A stretch of DNA of 64,000 bases from an uncultured Alphaproteobacteria bacterium (GTDB taxonomy: Bacteria > Pseudomonadota > Alphaproteobacteria > Micavibrionales > Micavibrionaceae). A program made the translations under genes and the position numbers. The stretch is taken from positions 1 through 64,000 of the forward strand of contig CALHAR010000005.1 of the NCBI GenBank assembly GCA_937931645.1. Reading direction: 5' to 3'. Positions 1 to 8,825 of this stretch are shown here, one piece after another (position 1 is the first letter of the stretch; every line of letters starts with the position of its first letter). The notes beneath the pieces are model-generated. The model saw only the letters and a program-made list of their open reading frames with translations, made no database searches and was not told the DNA's origin.

Positions 1-1
1 A

Positions 2-115
2 GCGGCAAAGAAGAAGGCAGCGCCTAAGAGAAAAGTAGCAGCCAAGAAGAAAAAGCCAGCGGCGAAAAAGAAGGCGGCGCCTAAGAGAAAAGTAGCAGCC
101 AAGAAGAAAAAGCCA
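2..115 (+). repeat. 57-bp in-frame tandem repeat, two full copies
   Basis: Bases 2-58 and 59-115 are two nearly identical 57-bp units differing at a few third positions (for example gcggca versus gcggcg). A degenerate third unit runs to the stop codon. The unit length is a multiple of three, so copy-number changes keep the reading frame. More copies may lie upstream of the window. Confidence 0.9.
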
Positions 116-157
116 GCGGCGAAGAAACGTAAAGCACCTGCTAGAAAGAAAAAATAA
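2..157 (+). CDS. Lysine/alanine/proline-rich histone H1-like protein, C-terminal fragment
   Basis: Only the last 51 codons are in the window; the 5' end lies upstream. The frame is open from base 2 to the TAA at 155-157 and encodes almost only Lys, Ala, Pro, Arg and Val. It is built from two full 19-residue repeats (AAKKKAAPKRKVAAKKKKP type) and a shortened third copy ending in RKKK. Such tails occur on bacterial histone H1-like and AlgP-like DNA-binding proteins, where they bind DNA by charge. The identity of the N-terminal part cannot be seen, so the family call is by composition only. A strong terminator follows 33 bases later. Confidence 0.75.
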   Translation, partial: AAKKKAAPKRKVAAKKKKPAAKKKAAPKRKVAAKKKKPAAKKRKAPARKKK

Positions 158-189
158 TCTTTCTTAAGCTTTAATCTAAAATTTAATAA

Positions 190-218
190 TCACCCGTTCT
201 TGTAGCGGGTGATTTTTT
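190..218 (+). terminator. Rho-independent terminator of the histone-like gene
   Basis: The stem tcacccg/cgggtga (190-196 with 206-212) has a 9-base loop and is followed by a run of T. It lies 32 bases after the stop of the lysine-rich gene and before the M32 peptidase. Confidence 0.85.
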
Positions 219-255
219 ATGCTCTGATAGAGGTCACATATTTTTGAAGGTTATC

Positions 256-1962
256 ATGTCTTTAACGCGCCCCTTTATTTTTTATATTAAAAGCTGTATT
301 TCTCACTTATCGGTAAAAAAATGGATTAATTTCTTACCGATAAAAAGGAAGACGACTCCTCTCAAGCTTCCTGCGCCAACTATGTTTTCTGAGCAGGCGT
401 CAACCAAGCAATATCAAAATCATGCTTGCCCTTATTATATGCAGTTAAAGATGCATTTTAGAGATGTTGGGCGCATGAATGGAATTATAGAAGCTTTGGG
501 ACGAGATTTTTTAACAGCAATGCCTGATGGTGCTTATAAGAGTCGTTTAGGACAAATTACGTTTTTGTCCCGACGTATGCATGAAGACCTAGTCAATAAA
601 AAAGTAGCCAATTTAATAGAGAAGGCATCTACTCATCAGCGTAGGAATAAAAAAAAGTGGGATGATTGGGACCGTGCGAACCTTGTTGAAATGGAAAAAA
701 TGTATCGGAGTAATTGTCACATTGATCCTGACTTAATAGAGCAAAGTTCAAGGTTAAGTTATGAAGGCCGCCGCCACCATCGCGAAGTTTTAAAAAATAA
801 TGACTGGAAATCAGCAAAAATATTTTTACAGCAAATGATCGACCTTAAGCGTAAGGTTGCTGATGCTAGATGTATGAATGATAAGAGTAAGCATGTGGTG
901 GATCCCGCGTATCAGGCCTTAATGCAAGAATATATCCCTGATGCCCAATTAACCCAAATAGATGACTTATTCTCTAACTTTAAATCAGGTTTAGATAAAT
1001 TATTGCCATGTATTTTAGATAAACAAAAATCTAAAAACGTGCCTATGTCGTTGGAGGGTCCTTTTGAATCCAACCTTCAATTATGGCTTAATAAATCACT
1101 GCTTAAAGTATTGGGGTTTGATTTTGAGCGTGGAGGGCTTTATGAAACAGGGCATAACCCTGTCGAAGGTGGTACGCCAGATGATACTCGTCTTGTTATC
1201 AAAACATCAGATACAGGTAATTTTCTTGAATCAATGAAGAGCGCGTTACATGAGGGTGGTCATGGATTATATATTCAAGGATTGCCGCGAAAAGAATGGC
1301 GTTATCAGCCTGTTGGACAAGATTTAGGAGCGGCAGTACAGGAATCTCAGGCGCTGCTTGTTGAGATGATTATTGGCCGTATGCCAGAGTTTTTTGACTA
1401 TCTCTCCCCCCGTGTTGAAGGGTTATTTCAAAAGCTAGGTGAAGAGTTTATGTCTCCGTCCAATTTATATAATTTAAAAACACTTGTGAAGACGACATCT
1501 GATCGCAAAAATGCAGATGAAGCGACTTATTTTTATCATATTAATATGCGAATGAAGTTGGAACGCGATATGATTTCAGGGCGTTTGGCGGTATCTGACT
1601 TGCCGGATGCGTGGAATGCCCTCATTAAGGAGTTTACAGGAGAGGAGCCGGCAACATATGCAAAAGGATGCTTGCAGGATGTACATTGGTTCGTTGGTAA
1701 AATCGGCTATTACCCCGCTTATACTTTAGGGCATATGATGGCCGCGCAGATTAATGACCGTATTAAGCGCGATATTCAAAACTTACCTGAATTGGTTGCA
1801 AATGGACAGCTGACACCTATAAAGGACTGGTTGGGAGCGAATATCCATTCTAAAGGACGCTTAAGATCTGCAGATAAGCTTATAGAAGATGTGACGGGGT
1901 CTTCCTTGTCATCTAAGCCGTTGCTTAATCATCTGGAAGAGCGTTATCTGAATGCGGCATAA
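256..1962 (+). CDS. M32 family metallocarboxypeptidase (carboxypeptidase Taq type)
   Basis: A zinc-dependent cytosolic carboxypeptidase that trims C-terminal residues of peptides. With the ATG at 256 it is 568 residues. This start has a gaagg Shine-Dalgarno five bases upstream; the TTG at 244 is less likely. The zinc motif HEGGH is at about residues 332-336 and the third ligand Glu at about 363, in QESQ; the family more often has HEFGH and HES. Other family hallmarks are DTRLVIKTS near residue 310 and LQDVHW followed by YPAYTLGH near the C-terminus. The first 40 or so residues are basic and hydrophobic and do not look like the family's usual N-terminus, so translation might instead begin at the ATG at 382. 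Confidence 0.88.
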   Translation: MSLTRPFIFYIKSCISHLSVKKWINFLPIKRKTTPLKLPAPTMFSEQASTKQYQNHACPYYMQLKMHFRDVGRMNGIIEALGRDFLTAMPDGAYKSRLGQITFLSRRMHEDLVNKKVANLIEKASTHQRRNKKKWDDWDRANLVEMEKMYRSNCHIDPDLIEQSSRLSYEGRRHHREVLKNNDWKSAKIFLQQMIDLKRKVADARCMNDKSKHVVDPAYQALMQEYIPDAQLTQIDDLFSNFKSGLDKLLPCILDKQKSKNVPMSLEGPFESNLQLWLNKSLLKVLGFDFERGGLYETGHNPVEGGTPDDTRLVIKTSDTGNFLESMKSALHEGGHGLYIQGLPRKEWRYQPVGQDLGAAVQESQALLVEMIIGRMPEFFDYLSPRVEGLFQKLGEEFMSPSNLYNLKTLVKTTSDRKNADEATYFYHINMRMKLERDMISGRLAVSDLPDAWNALIKEFTGEEPATYAKGCLQDVHWFVGKIGYYPAYTLGHMMAAQINDRIKRDIQNLPELVANGQLTPIKDWLGANIHSKGRLRSADKLIEDVTGSSLSSKPLLNHLEERYLNAA

Positions 1963-2032
1963 AACCTGCTTAAAATACGTCAAGATATCATTGAAACGGT
2001 GACAAAAATCATGATTTGTGGTTTAAAAAGAT

Positions 2033-3427
2033 ATGGTTAATTATATTTCGACACGCGGTGGCATTGCCCCTCAAAGTTTTACAGATGTTCTCTTGCAAGG
2101 TCTTGCCCCTGACGGTGGGTTATATATTCCTGAAACGTGGCCTCAATTTGACCTAGATGAAGTGAGGGGGTTGGCAGGACTTCCATACGCTGAAGTAGCA
2201 AAATACGTGATATCTCCATTTGTACAAAATGATATTGCGTCGCCCGTATTAGAAACAATGCTTAGCGACGTGTATAGCGATAGATTCGCACACTCCGCAG
2301 TGGCACCTTTGGTACAAATTAGTCCAAATATTTGGGTGATGGAGCTGTTTCATGGGCCTACATTGGCGTTTAAAGACTATGCTTTACAGCTTTTAGGCCG
2401 TTTGTTCGACCATGTTTTAGAAGAACGTGGAGAGCGTGTGACAATAGTGGGTGCAACGTCTGGTGATACTGGTAGTGCGGCGATTGAGGCTTGTAAAGGA
2501 TGTAAAAATATTGATATTTTTATTCTGCATCCAGAAGGGCGTACATCAGACGTACAGCGTCGTCAAATGACAACGATTGATGCCCCGAACGTACATAATA
2601 TTGCGTTAAAAGGTACATTTGATGATTGTCAGGCACTGGTAAAATCTATGTTTGGTGATGAGAGCTTTAGGCAAAATATTAATATGTCTGCGGTGAATTC
2701 GATTAATTGGGCGCGGATTATGGCGCAAATTGTCTATTATGTATCTGCGTCTCTTGCGCTTGGTGGGGGATCGCGTAAAGTTTCTTTTGCTGTTCCAACA
2801 GGTAATTTTGGCAATATTTATGCGGCCTATGCAGCGCGGAAAATGGGTTTACCTATTAAGCGTTTAATTATTGGCTCTAACCGTAATGATATTTTAACGC
2901 GGTTTTTTGAAACCGGAACTATGAAGGCAGGGGAGGTTGAGCCGTCTCTTTCTCCTAGTATGGATATTCAAATTTCTAGTAATTTTGAGCGTTATTTATG
3001 TGATCTTTTAGACCGTGATACGACAAGTATTACAACTTTGATGGAATCTTTTAAGACAAAAGGTGTATTTAATATTGGTGCAGATTATATGAATAAAGCG
3101 AGCGCCGAATTTGATGCGCGGCGCTGTGATGACAAGCAAACCCAAATGTTGATGAAAGCTTGTTATGCAGAAACAGGGTATATCCTTGATCCACACACTG
3201 CGGTGGGGTTGTTTGCGGGTATGCAGGTGCGTGAAGACCCATCTGTTCCTTTGGTTGCTTTAGGGTGCGCCCACCCTGCTAAATTCCCTGATGCGGTTGA
3301 GGCCGCTATTGGTATCCGCCCTGAACTTCCCCCTCATCTTGCTGATCTTTACGACCGTAAAGAACATATGACCACGCTGGATAATGATTTAGCTAAGGTT
3401 CAAGATTTTATCAAAAGCAATATATAA
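2033..3427 (+). CDS. thrC: Threonine synthase
   Basis: A PLP enzyme converting O-phosphohomoserine to threonine, the last step of threonine synthesis. The 464-residue protein has the N-terminal YISTRGG, the PLP-lysine segment GPTLAFKDYALQ (Lys about 114), the phosphate-binding GATSGDTGSAA and the PTGNFGNIYAAY segment. The length is usual for the long bacterial ThrC. It starts 70 bases after the M32 gene and is followed after 13 bases by the M16 protease gene. The thrC-M16 pairing is common in alphaproteobacteria and suggests one operon. Confidence 0.96.
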   Translation: MVNYISTRGGIAPQSFTDVLLQGLAPDGGLYIPETWPQFDLDEVRGLAGLPYAEVAKYVISPFVQNDIASPVLETMLSDVYSDRFAHSAVAPLVQISPNIWVMELFHGPTLAFKDYALQLLGRLFDHVLEERGERVTIVGATSGDTGSAAIEACKGCKNIDIFILHPEGRTSDVQRRQMTTIDAPNVHNIALKGTFDDCQALVKSMFGDESFRQNINMSAVNSINWARIMAQIVYYVSASLALGGGSRKVSFAVPTGNFGNIYAAYAARKMGLPIKRLIIGSNRNDILTRFFETGTMKAGEVEPSLSPSMDIQISSNFERYLCDLLDRDTTSITTLMESFKTKGVFNIGADYMNKASAEFDARRCDDKQTQMLMKACYAETGYILDPHTAVGLFAGMQVREDPSVPLVALGCAHPAKFPDAVEAAIGIRPELPPHLADLYDRKEHMTTLDNDLAKVQDFIKSNI

Positions 3428-3440
3428 AAGGCTATAGCAC

Positions 3441-4703
3441 ATGACTCTTCAATCAACAAAACTGCCTAATGGTCTTCGGGTTGTAACTGATACGGTGGAA
3501 GCTGTTGAGTCTGTGGCGGTGGGTATATGGTGCGATGTTGGAACGCGTCATGAAAACATAGTGCATAACGGCGTTGCACATATGGTTGAACATATGATGT
3601 TTAATGGTACATCAACACGTTCAGCAAAAGATATTGTTGAACAGATTGAAACTGTCGGTGGGCAGATGAACGCCTATACGTCGCGTGAAAACACGGCTTA
3701 TTATGTTCATTTGTTGAAAGAAGACTTACCGCTGGCGTTGGATGTTTTGAGCGATATGATACAACGCTCTACTTTTCCTGATATTGATTTAGAAAAAGAG
3801 CGTGGGGTTATTATCCAGGAAATTGGAATGACCAATGATACACCAGATGATTTAGTTTTTGATCACTATCAAAAGGTGGCTTATCCCGACCAATCCCTTG
3901 GTATGCCTATATTAGGAACGGCTAATATCGTACAAAACATGACGAAAGACACGTTGTTTGATTACGTATCAAAGTTTTATAACCCTGACAATCTTGTTAT
4001 TTCTGCCGCAGGAAATGTGACGCATGATGAGATGGTTAAGCAAGTCAGCACTTTATTTGCTGATCTACCAAAGGCAGATAAATCAATCTTTCAACAAGCA
4101 AAATATAAAGGTGGTGAACACCGTATGCATAAAGATTTAGAGCAATCTCATATAGTGTTAGGGTTTAAAGGTATTGAAAAAAGTAATCCTAATTATTATG
4201 CCGCTGCTTTGTTAAGCACGATATTGGGGGGTGGTATGTCATCACGGCTTTTCCAACAAGTGCGTGAAAAACACGGGCTGGTTTATTCCGTTTACTCTTC
4301 GCATACAGGATATAATGATGACGGTCAGTTTGAAATTTATGCTGGGACGGGACCAGATAAATTAACTAAGCTTATCCCTGTTATTTGTGATGAAGTACAA
4401 AAAATAAGCCAAGAAATGGTAACAGAAGAAGAGTTGTCTCGTGCTAAATCACAATTACGTGCGGGTATTCTTATGGGGCGTGAATCGATGTTAAGCCGTG
4501 CTAATAGACAAGCGAAGCATGTTATAAGTTTTAACGAAGATTTTAATTTGCCTGCCCTGATTAAAAAAATAGAAAGTGTTGACCAAGTGGCTATTCAAAA
4601 AATGGCAAACCATATATTCTCTTCACGTCCAACATTGGCCGCTCTTGGTCCATTAGAAACACTGGAATCTTATGATAAAATTCAAAAAAGGCTGGCCGCT
4701 TAA
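3441..4703 (+). CDS. M16 family zinc peptidase (mitochondrial-processing-peptidase-like)
   Basis: A metalloprotease of the pitrilysin/MPP family, 420 residues. The inverted zinc motif HMVEH is at residues 47-51 (His47, Glu50, His51), and Glu127 in IIQEIGMTND is placed as the third ligand. The C-terminal half has the glycine-rich GGGMSSRLFQQVREKHGLVYSV segment in shortened form, the substrate-contacting part of MPP beta-like proteins. All catalytic residues are present, so it should be the active type. No signal peptide is visible, so it is probably cytosolic. It lies between thrC and a GNAT gene that overlaps its 3' end by 32 bases. Confidence 0.93.
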   Translation: MTLQSTKLPNGLRVVTDTVEAVESVAVGIWCDVGTRHENIVHNGVAHMVEHMMFNGTSTRSAKDIVEQIETVGGQMNAYTSRENTAYYVHLLKEDLPLALDVLSDMIQRSTFPDIDLEKERGVIIQEIGMTNDTPDDLVFDHYQKVAYPDQSLGMPILGTANIVQNMTKDTLFDYVSKFYNPDNLVISAAGNVTHDEMVKQVSTLFADLPKADKSIFQQAKYKGGEHRMHKDLEQSHIVLGFKGIEKSNPNYYAAALLSTILGGGMSSRLFQQVREKHGLVYSVYSSHTGYNDDGQFEIYAGTGPDKLTKLIPVICDEVQKISQEMVTEEELSRAKSQLRAGILMGRESMLSRANRQAKHVISFNEDFNLPALIKKIESVDQVAIQKMANHIFSSRPTLAALGPLETLESYDKIQKRLAA

Positions 4704-5274
4704 AAGTGCTTCTGTAATAAGACTTCACCCACGACTTGAAGGAGAACGTGTTTATCTTCGTGCCCCTCAATGGCAAGATTACGATCAATGGACATCTGTT
4801 CGCTTTACCAATCAAGAATTTTTAAAACCGTACGAGCCAAAATGGTCAGAGAATGCGTTAAGCGAAGATTTCTTCAAACAGCGTTTAGAGCAGCAAAATA
4901 AAGAAGTACGCGCGGGACGTGGCGCGTTCTTTTTAATTTTTCACCGTCAAAATGGTACAATTATTGGTGGATTTAACTTGAATAATATTCAATATGGCGC
5001 GGCGCACTTTGCCAGTCTTGGCTATTGGTTGGATGAAAAATATTTAAAACAAGGTTATATGCACGAGTCTGCGCAGCTTGCTATTAAATATGCTTTTACT
5101 GTTTTAAGATTAAATCGTCTTAATGCCGCTTGTTTACCTGATAATGAAGCCAGTATAAACGTGCTTTTGAAATTGGGTTTTGAAGAAGAAGGGTTGGCTA
5201 AAAAATACTTGCAGATTAATGGTAAATTTCAAGACCATCGTTTGTTTGGGCTAAATAACCCTCAGTGTCTATAA
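4672..5274 (+). CDS. GNAT N-acetyltransferase, RimJ/RimL type
   Basis: A 200-residue acetyl-CoA-dependent N-acetyltransferase of the ribosomal-protein-Ser/Ala group. Visible features are LEGERVYLRAPQWQDYDQW at the N-terminus, IIGGFNLNNI in the central sheet, LGYWLDEKYLKQGYMHE at the acetyl-CoA loop and a C-terminal INVLLKLGFEEEG. The substrate could be the N-terminus of a ribosomal protein, as for RimJ, but cannot be fixed from sequence. The ATG lies inside the 3' end of the M16 gene with a weak ggaa upstream, which suggests translational coupling. It ends 4 bases from the convergent PBP1A gene. Confidence 0.88.
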   Translation: MIKFKKGWPLKSASVIRLHPRLEGERVYLRAPQWQDYDQWTSVRFTNQEFLKPYEPKWSENALSEDFFKQRLEQQNKEVRAGRGAFFLIFHRQNGTIIGGFNLNNIQYGAAHFASLGYWLDEKYLKQGYMHESAQLAIKYAFTVLRLNRLNAACLPDNEASINVLLKLGFEEEGLAKKYLQINGKFQDHRLFGLNNPQCL

Positions 5275-5278
5275 CCCT

Positions 5279-7984
5279 CTAATAAATGCCACCCGTCCCT
5301 GTAGAGTTAGGGTCAGTAACAGGTGCAGGCTGTTGAGGTTGTGGTGTATAGGTGGGTGTTGGGCTGGTTCGCGGCTCTCCTTCTCTTTTGTAGGAAGGCG
5401 TTTCTTGAACAGGAAATTCAACACGTTCTGAAGGACGATTTTGTTCTCTTTGACGTTTTTGATTGGCGAAGTAAGAGAGAGAGTTATCATTATCTATCTC
5501 AATAGGTTGATAAATTTCGACTGACCCATCATCATAAATGTCTTGAACGTTGTTTTCTTCATCGGTGAAATCATCATAGCCATAAGGATCATCATTGTAG
5601 GAACTTATAATACTTCCATCTTCTCCGATAACATCGGCGTTATCTGCAAAGTTACCACTTCCTGGTTCTGTCCCTGCGACAAAGGCTTCCCAAATAATAT
5701 TTTTATCGCCCGGTTGTGCAAGACGGCCAGTTTTTGCATTAACGCGAACATTTTTTATACCTGCAGGAACACGGAATGGTGTAGGGGGAACATCTTTAAG
5801 AGCCTCTTTCATAAACTCTCCCCAAATAGGTGCGGTAACGGAGGAACCTGTTTCTCTTTTACCTAGTGATTTAGGGTCATCAAATCCAACAAAAACCCCA
5901 ACAACTAAATCTGGCGAAAACCCAACAAACCATGTGTCTTTTGATTTATTTGTTGTGCCTGTTTTTCCTGCTAATGGTCTGCCAATTTCATTTAAACGCC
6001 GCGCTGTGCCGCGTTGAACAACGCCTTCTAAGAGTGAGACAATTTGATAGGCAGTTTTTTCATCAGCAATTTGTTCGCGTGTGTCGGGTATATATGGCAC
6101 TTTCTGTCCGTCCCAACGAATGGTTTTCCCACAGTTGACGCATGGGCGTTGATCGTAAGAAAATATTGTTTCCCCACTTCTGTTTTGAATTCGGTCTATA
6201 AAAGTAGGTGTTATTTTCTTGCCACCATTAACCAACATGCCATATGCGGCCGTAAGGCGGAGTAATGTTGTTTCACCAGCACCAAGGGAATAAGATAAAT
6301 ATTGCTTCATTTCATCGGCAATACCAAAGCGCGTAGCGTAATCAACAACAGTTTCCATGCCTAGTTTATTCGCCAACCGTACCGTCATTAAATTTCGTGA
6401 TTTTTCAATGCCGAGACGAATGGTAGAAGGGCCATAAAACTTATTTGAATAATTTGTAGGACGCCAAAAATCCCCAGGTGTTTGTTCAATGACAAAGGGA
6501 GCGTCTAATACTTTGGTAGATGGTGTAAACCCATTATCAAGCGCGGCTAGATAGACAAAGGGTTTAAAAGCAGATCCTGGTTGACGTTGCGCCTGTGTAG
6601 CACGGTTGAAGCTGGAAGAGCTTTGCGTCCAGCCACCCTGCATGGCAAGGACGCGCCCTGTGTGAGGGTCTAGCGCAATTAGTGCGCCTTGTACTTTTGG
6701 TACTTGTCTTAAAACCCAAGATTCATCAATTTGCTCGGCTAAGATAACATCACCTTTTTCTAGAACTTGAGTTACTCTTATAATTTCAGGGCCAAGGGCA
6801 TAGCAGTCCTGCAAACATTTGCGCGCCCAACGAACGCCATCAAGCTTTAGATCGGCACGTTCTGTCTCTGTAAAAGCGATGTTGGCTTTATTATTATTTA
6901 CTTCTAACACAACGCCCATTTTCCATTCGGGAAGCATGCCTTCAGGAATTGCAATTTTACTAAGCTTATCTGCCCAATCATCCATTGACTTTAAGTTGGC
7001 AACAGGGCCGCGCCAGCCGTGGCGTTTATCGTAAGCGCTTAACCCGTCTCTTAAAGTTTTAACGGCAATATTTTGTAATTTAGAATCAACGCTGGAGCGC
7101 ACGGCTAGGCCGCCTTGGTATAAGCTTTCTTGACCGTATTTTACTTTGAGTTCGCGGCGTATCTCTTCGTTAAAAAACCCTGCTTCAATGCTATTTGAAA
7201 AAACTCTTTTTTCTGTTTTCAAAGGCTGTGTTTGTGCAATTTTAGTTTGTTCTTTTGTAATGTAACCATCTTCATTCATACGTCCAATAACCCAGTTGCG
7301 TCGTCCTACAGCCGCGTCATATTTACGGATAGGGTGATAGTCATTCGGGCCTTTAGGAAGGGCAGCTAAATATCCTATTTCTTCAATTGTGAGCTCGTCT
7401 AATGACTTGTTAAAGTAAGTAAGCGCGGCGGCAGCTATACCATAGGCACGTTGTCCCATATAAATTTCATTTAAATAAAGTTCTAAAATTTGATCTTTAG
7501 ACAGTGCTTTTTCCATACGCATGGCAAGAATGGCTTCTTTTATTTTTCTTTCGAATTTACGTTCATTCGTTAGTAGAAAGTTTTTCACAACTTGCTGTGT
7601 AATCGTAGAGGCTCCGACTAAACGTCGGCCACTCCCATAGTTTTTTAAATTAATGATTGTTGCTCTGGCAATAGCTGTTAAATCAACACCTCTATGATCA
7701 TAAAAATTTTTATCTTCGGCGGATAAAAAAGCTTGCTTGGCTAGGTCAGGCATTTTTTGTATAGGAACAAAGATACGCTTTTCTTGTGCATATTCGGCTA
7801 AAAGTCCGCCATCACCTGCATAGATACGTGTGATGATTGAAGGTTCATAATTCTTCAGTTGCGCGTGATCAGGCAGATCTTTTCCGTAATGGTGTATCGT
7901 GAAAGCGACAATTCCCACAACCGCAATCAGTCCTAAGAAACCGAGGGAAAAAAGCGCAAGCATTATGTTGGTTAACCATTTCAT
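5279..7984 (-). CDS. mrcA: Penicillin-binding protein 1A, bifunctional transglycosylase/transpeptidase
   Basis: A class A PBP that polymerises and cross-links peptidoglycan. It has 901 residues and a single N-terminal membrane anchor at about residues 8-31. The glycosyltransferase domain (about 55-230) has the EDKNFYDHRG motif with catalytic Glu90. An OB-like insert follows, as in PBP1A. The transpeptidase domain has SAFK with nucleophile Ser471 and Lys474, then SRN and KTGTT. The last 130 or so residues are acidic and then Pro/Gln/Thr-rich, and are likely disordered. It lies downstream of mlaE-mlaF in the same direction with a 64-base gap, and a small perfect hairpin precedes the start codon. 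Confidence 0.96.
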   Translation of the reverse strand: MKWLTNIMLALFSLGFLGLIAVVGIVAFTIHHYGKDLPDHAQLKNYEPSIITRIYAGDGGLLAEYAQEKRIFVPIQKMPDLAKQAFLSAEDKNFYDHRGVDLTAIARATIINLKNYGSGRRLVGASTITQQVVKNFLLTNERKFERKIKEAILAMRMEKALSKDQILELYLNEIYMGQRAYGIAAAALTYFNKSLDELTIEEIGYLAALPKGPNDYHPIRKYDAAVGRRNWVIGRMNEDGYITKEQTKIAQTQPLKTEKRVFSNSIEAGFFNEEIRRELKVKYGQESLYQGGLAVRSSVDSKLQNIAVKTLRDGLSAYDKRHGWRGPVANLKSMDDWADKLSKIAIPEGMLPEWKMGVVLEVNNNKANIAFTETERADLKLDGVRWARKCLQDCYALGPEIIRVTQVLEKGDVILAEQIDESWVLRQVPKVQGALIALDPHTGRVLAMQGGWTQSSSSFNRATQAQRQPGSAFKPFVYLAALDNGFTPSTKVLDAPFVIEQTPGDFWRPTNYSNKFYGPSTIRLGIEKSRNLMTVRLANKLGMETVVDYATRFGIADEMKQYLSYSLGAGETTLLRLTAAYGMLVNGGKKITPTFIDRIQNRSGETIFSYDQRPCVNCGKTIRWDGQKVPYIPDTREQIADEKTAYQIVSLLEGVVQRGTARRLNEIGRPLAGKTGTTNKSKDTWFVGFSPDLVVGVFVGFDDPKSLGKRETGSSVTAPIWGEFMKEALKDVPPTPFRVPAGIKNVRVNAKTGRLAQPGDKNIIWEAFVAGTEPGSGNFADNADVIGEDGSIISSYNDDPYGYDDFTDEENNVQDIYDDGSVEIYQPIEIDNDNSLSYFANQKRQREQNRPSERVEFPVQETPSYKREGEPRTSPTPTYTPQPQQPAPVTDPNSTGTGGIY

Positions 7985-7986
7985 AG

Positions 7987-8000
7987 TGCCATTTATGGCA
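7987..8000 (-). promoter_or_regulatory. Hairpin directly upstream of the PBP1A start codon
   Basis: TGCCA-TTTA-TGGCA is a perfect 5-bp inverted repeat with a 4-base loop. It ends 2 bases before the ATG at 7984, in the place where a Shine-Dalgarno would sit, and no clear Shine-Dalgarno is visible. It could be a small operator or a translation-modulating hairpin; chance is also possible. Confidence 0.3.
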
Positions 8001-8048
8001 TAAGAAAGGGGTTAAAGGAAAGAGGATAAAAAAGGCAAAATAGTGAAT

Positions 8049-8825
8049 TTATGCCTTGAAAGCTGCATGTTTGGTGATGGGGCCTTCGGCACGGCCATGG
8101 ATGAATTGCTCAACATAGGAATTCCCTGAGTCATAAAGATCAGCAACAGGGCCATCCCAAATAATTTTACCGTCATATAACATGGCGACTTTATCGGCAA
8201 TTTTACGGGCACTACACATATCATGGGTAATGGTTAGGGCGGTTGCGCCTAAATCTGTCACACAGTTTTTGATAAGATCATTAATGACATCTGCCATGAT
8301 GGGGTCGAGACCCGTTGTGGGTTCGTCAAAGAAAATGATCTCTGGACTTGTTGCAATAGCCCGCGCAAGGCTGACACGTTTTTGCATACCACCTGATAGT
8401 TCCGCGGGAAACATATCACCAGTTTGTGCAGCTAGCCCGACTTGTTTTAATTTTTCTATAGCAATGTCATGAGCTTCATCCCGTGCCATTTTCTTACCTT
8501 GGACAAGACCAAAAGAAATATTTTCCCAAACTTTCATAGAATCAAATAAGGCACCACCTTGAAATAACATGCCGAACTTGCTCATTAAGGCATCATGGTC
8601 TTTTGTATCAAGATCCTTTGTTTCAACGCCATCAATTTTAATAGAACCAGAATCTGCCTGCATAAGGCCCAGAACACATTTTAAAGTGACGGACTTCCCT
8701 GTGCCCGATCCACCAATGATAACCATGGACTCGCCTTTATTAACGCTTAAATCAATGCCATCTAAAACAGTTTTACTGCCAAAGGATTTTTTAACATTGC
8801 GCATTTCTATTTTAGGGGTGCTCAT
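8049..8825 (-). CDS. mlaF: MlaF-type ABC transporter ATPase
   Basis: The ATPase of the Mla phospholipid transport system, which powers lipid movement between the inner and outer membranes. It has 258 residues, a Walker A GGSGTGKS at 38-45 (Lys44), an ABC signature LSGGMQKRVSLARA, a Walker B IIFFDEPTTGLDP and a His switch in TITHDM. Its start overlaps the stop of mlaE by 4 bases (ATGA), so the two are translationally coupled. The usual next gene, mlaD, is absent: PBP1A follows instead. Confidence 0.94.
   Translation of the reverse strand: MSTPKIEMRNVKKSFGSKTVLDGIDLSVNKGESMVIIGGSGTGKSVTLKCVLGLMQADSGSIKIDGVETKDLDTKDHDALMSKFGMLFQGGALFDSMKVWENISFGLVQGKKMARDEAHDIAIEKLKQVGLAAQTGDMFPAELSGGMQKRVSLARAIATSPEIIFFDEPTTGLDPIMADVINDLIKNCVTDLGATALTITHDMCSARKIADKVAMLYDGKIIWDGPVADLYDSGNSYVEQFIHGRAEGPITKHAAFKA

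Noticed and set aside
1..157. CRISPR-like or intergenic repeat
   Set aside because: The repeats are adjacent with no spacers and are read in frame as lysine-rich protein.
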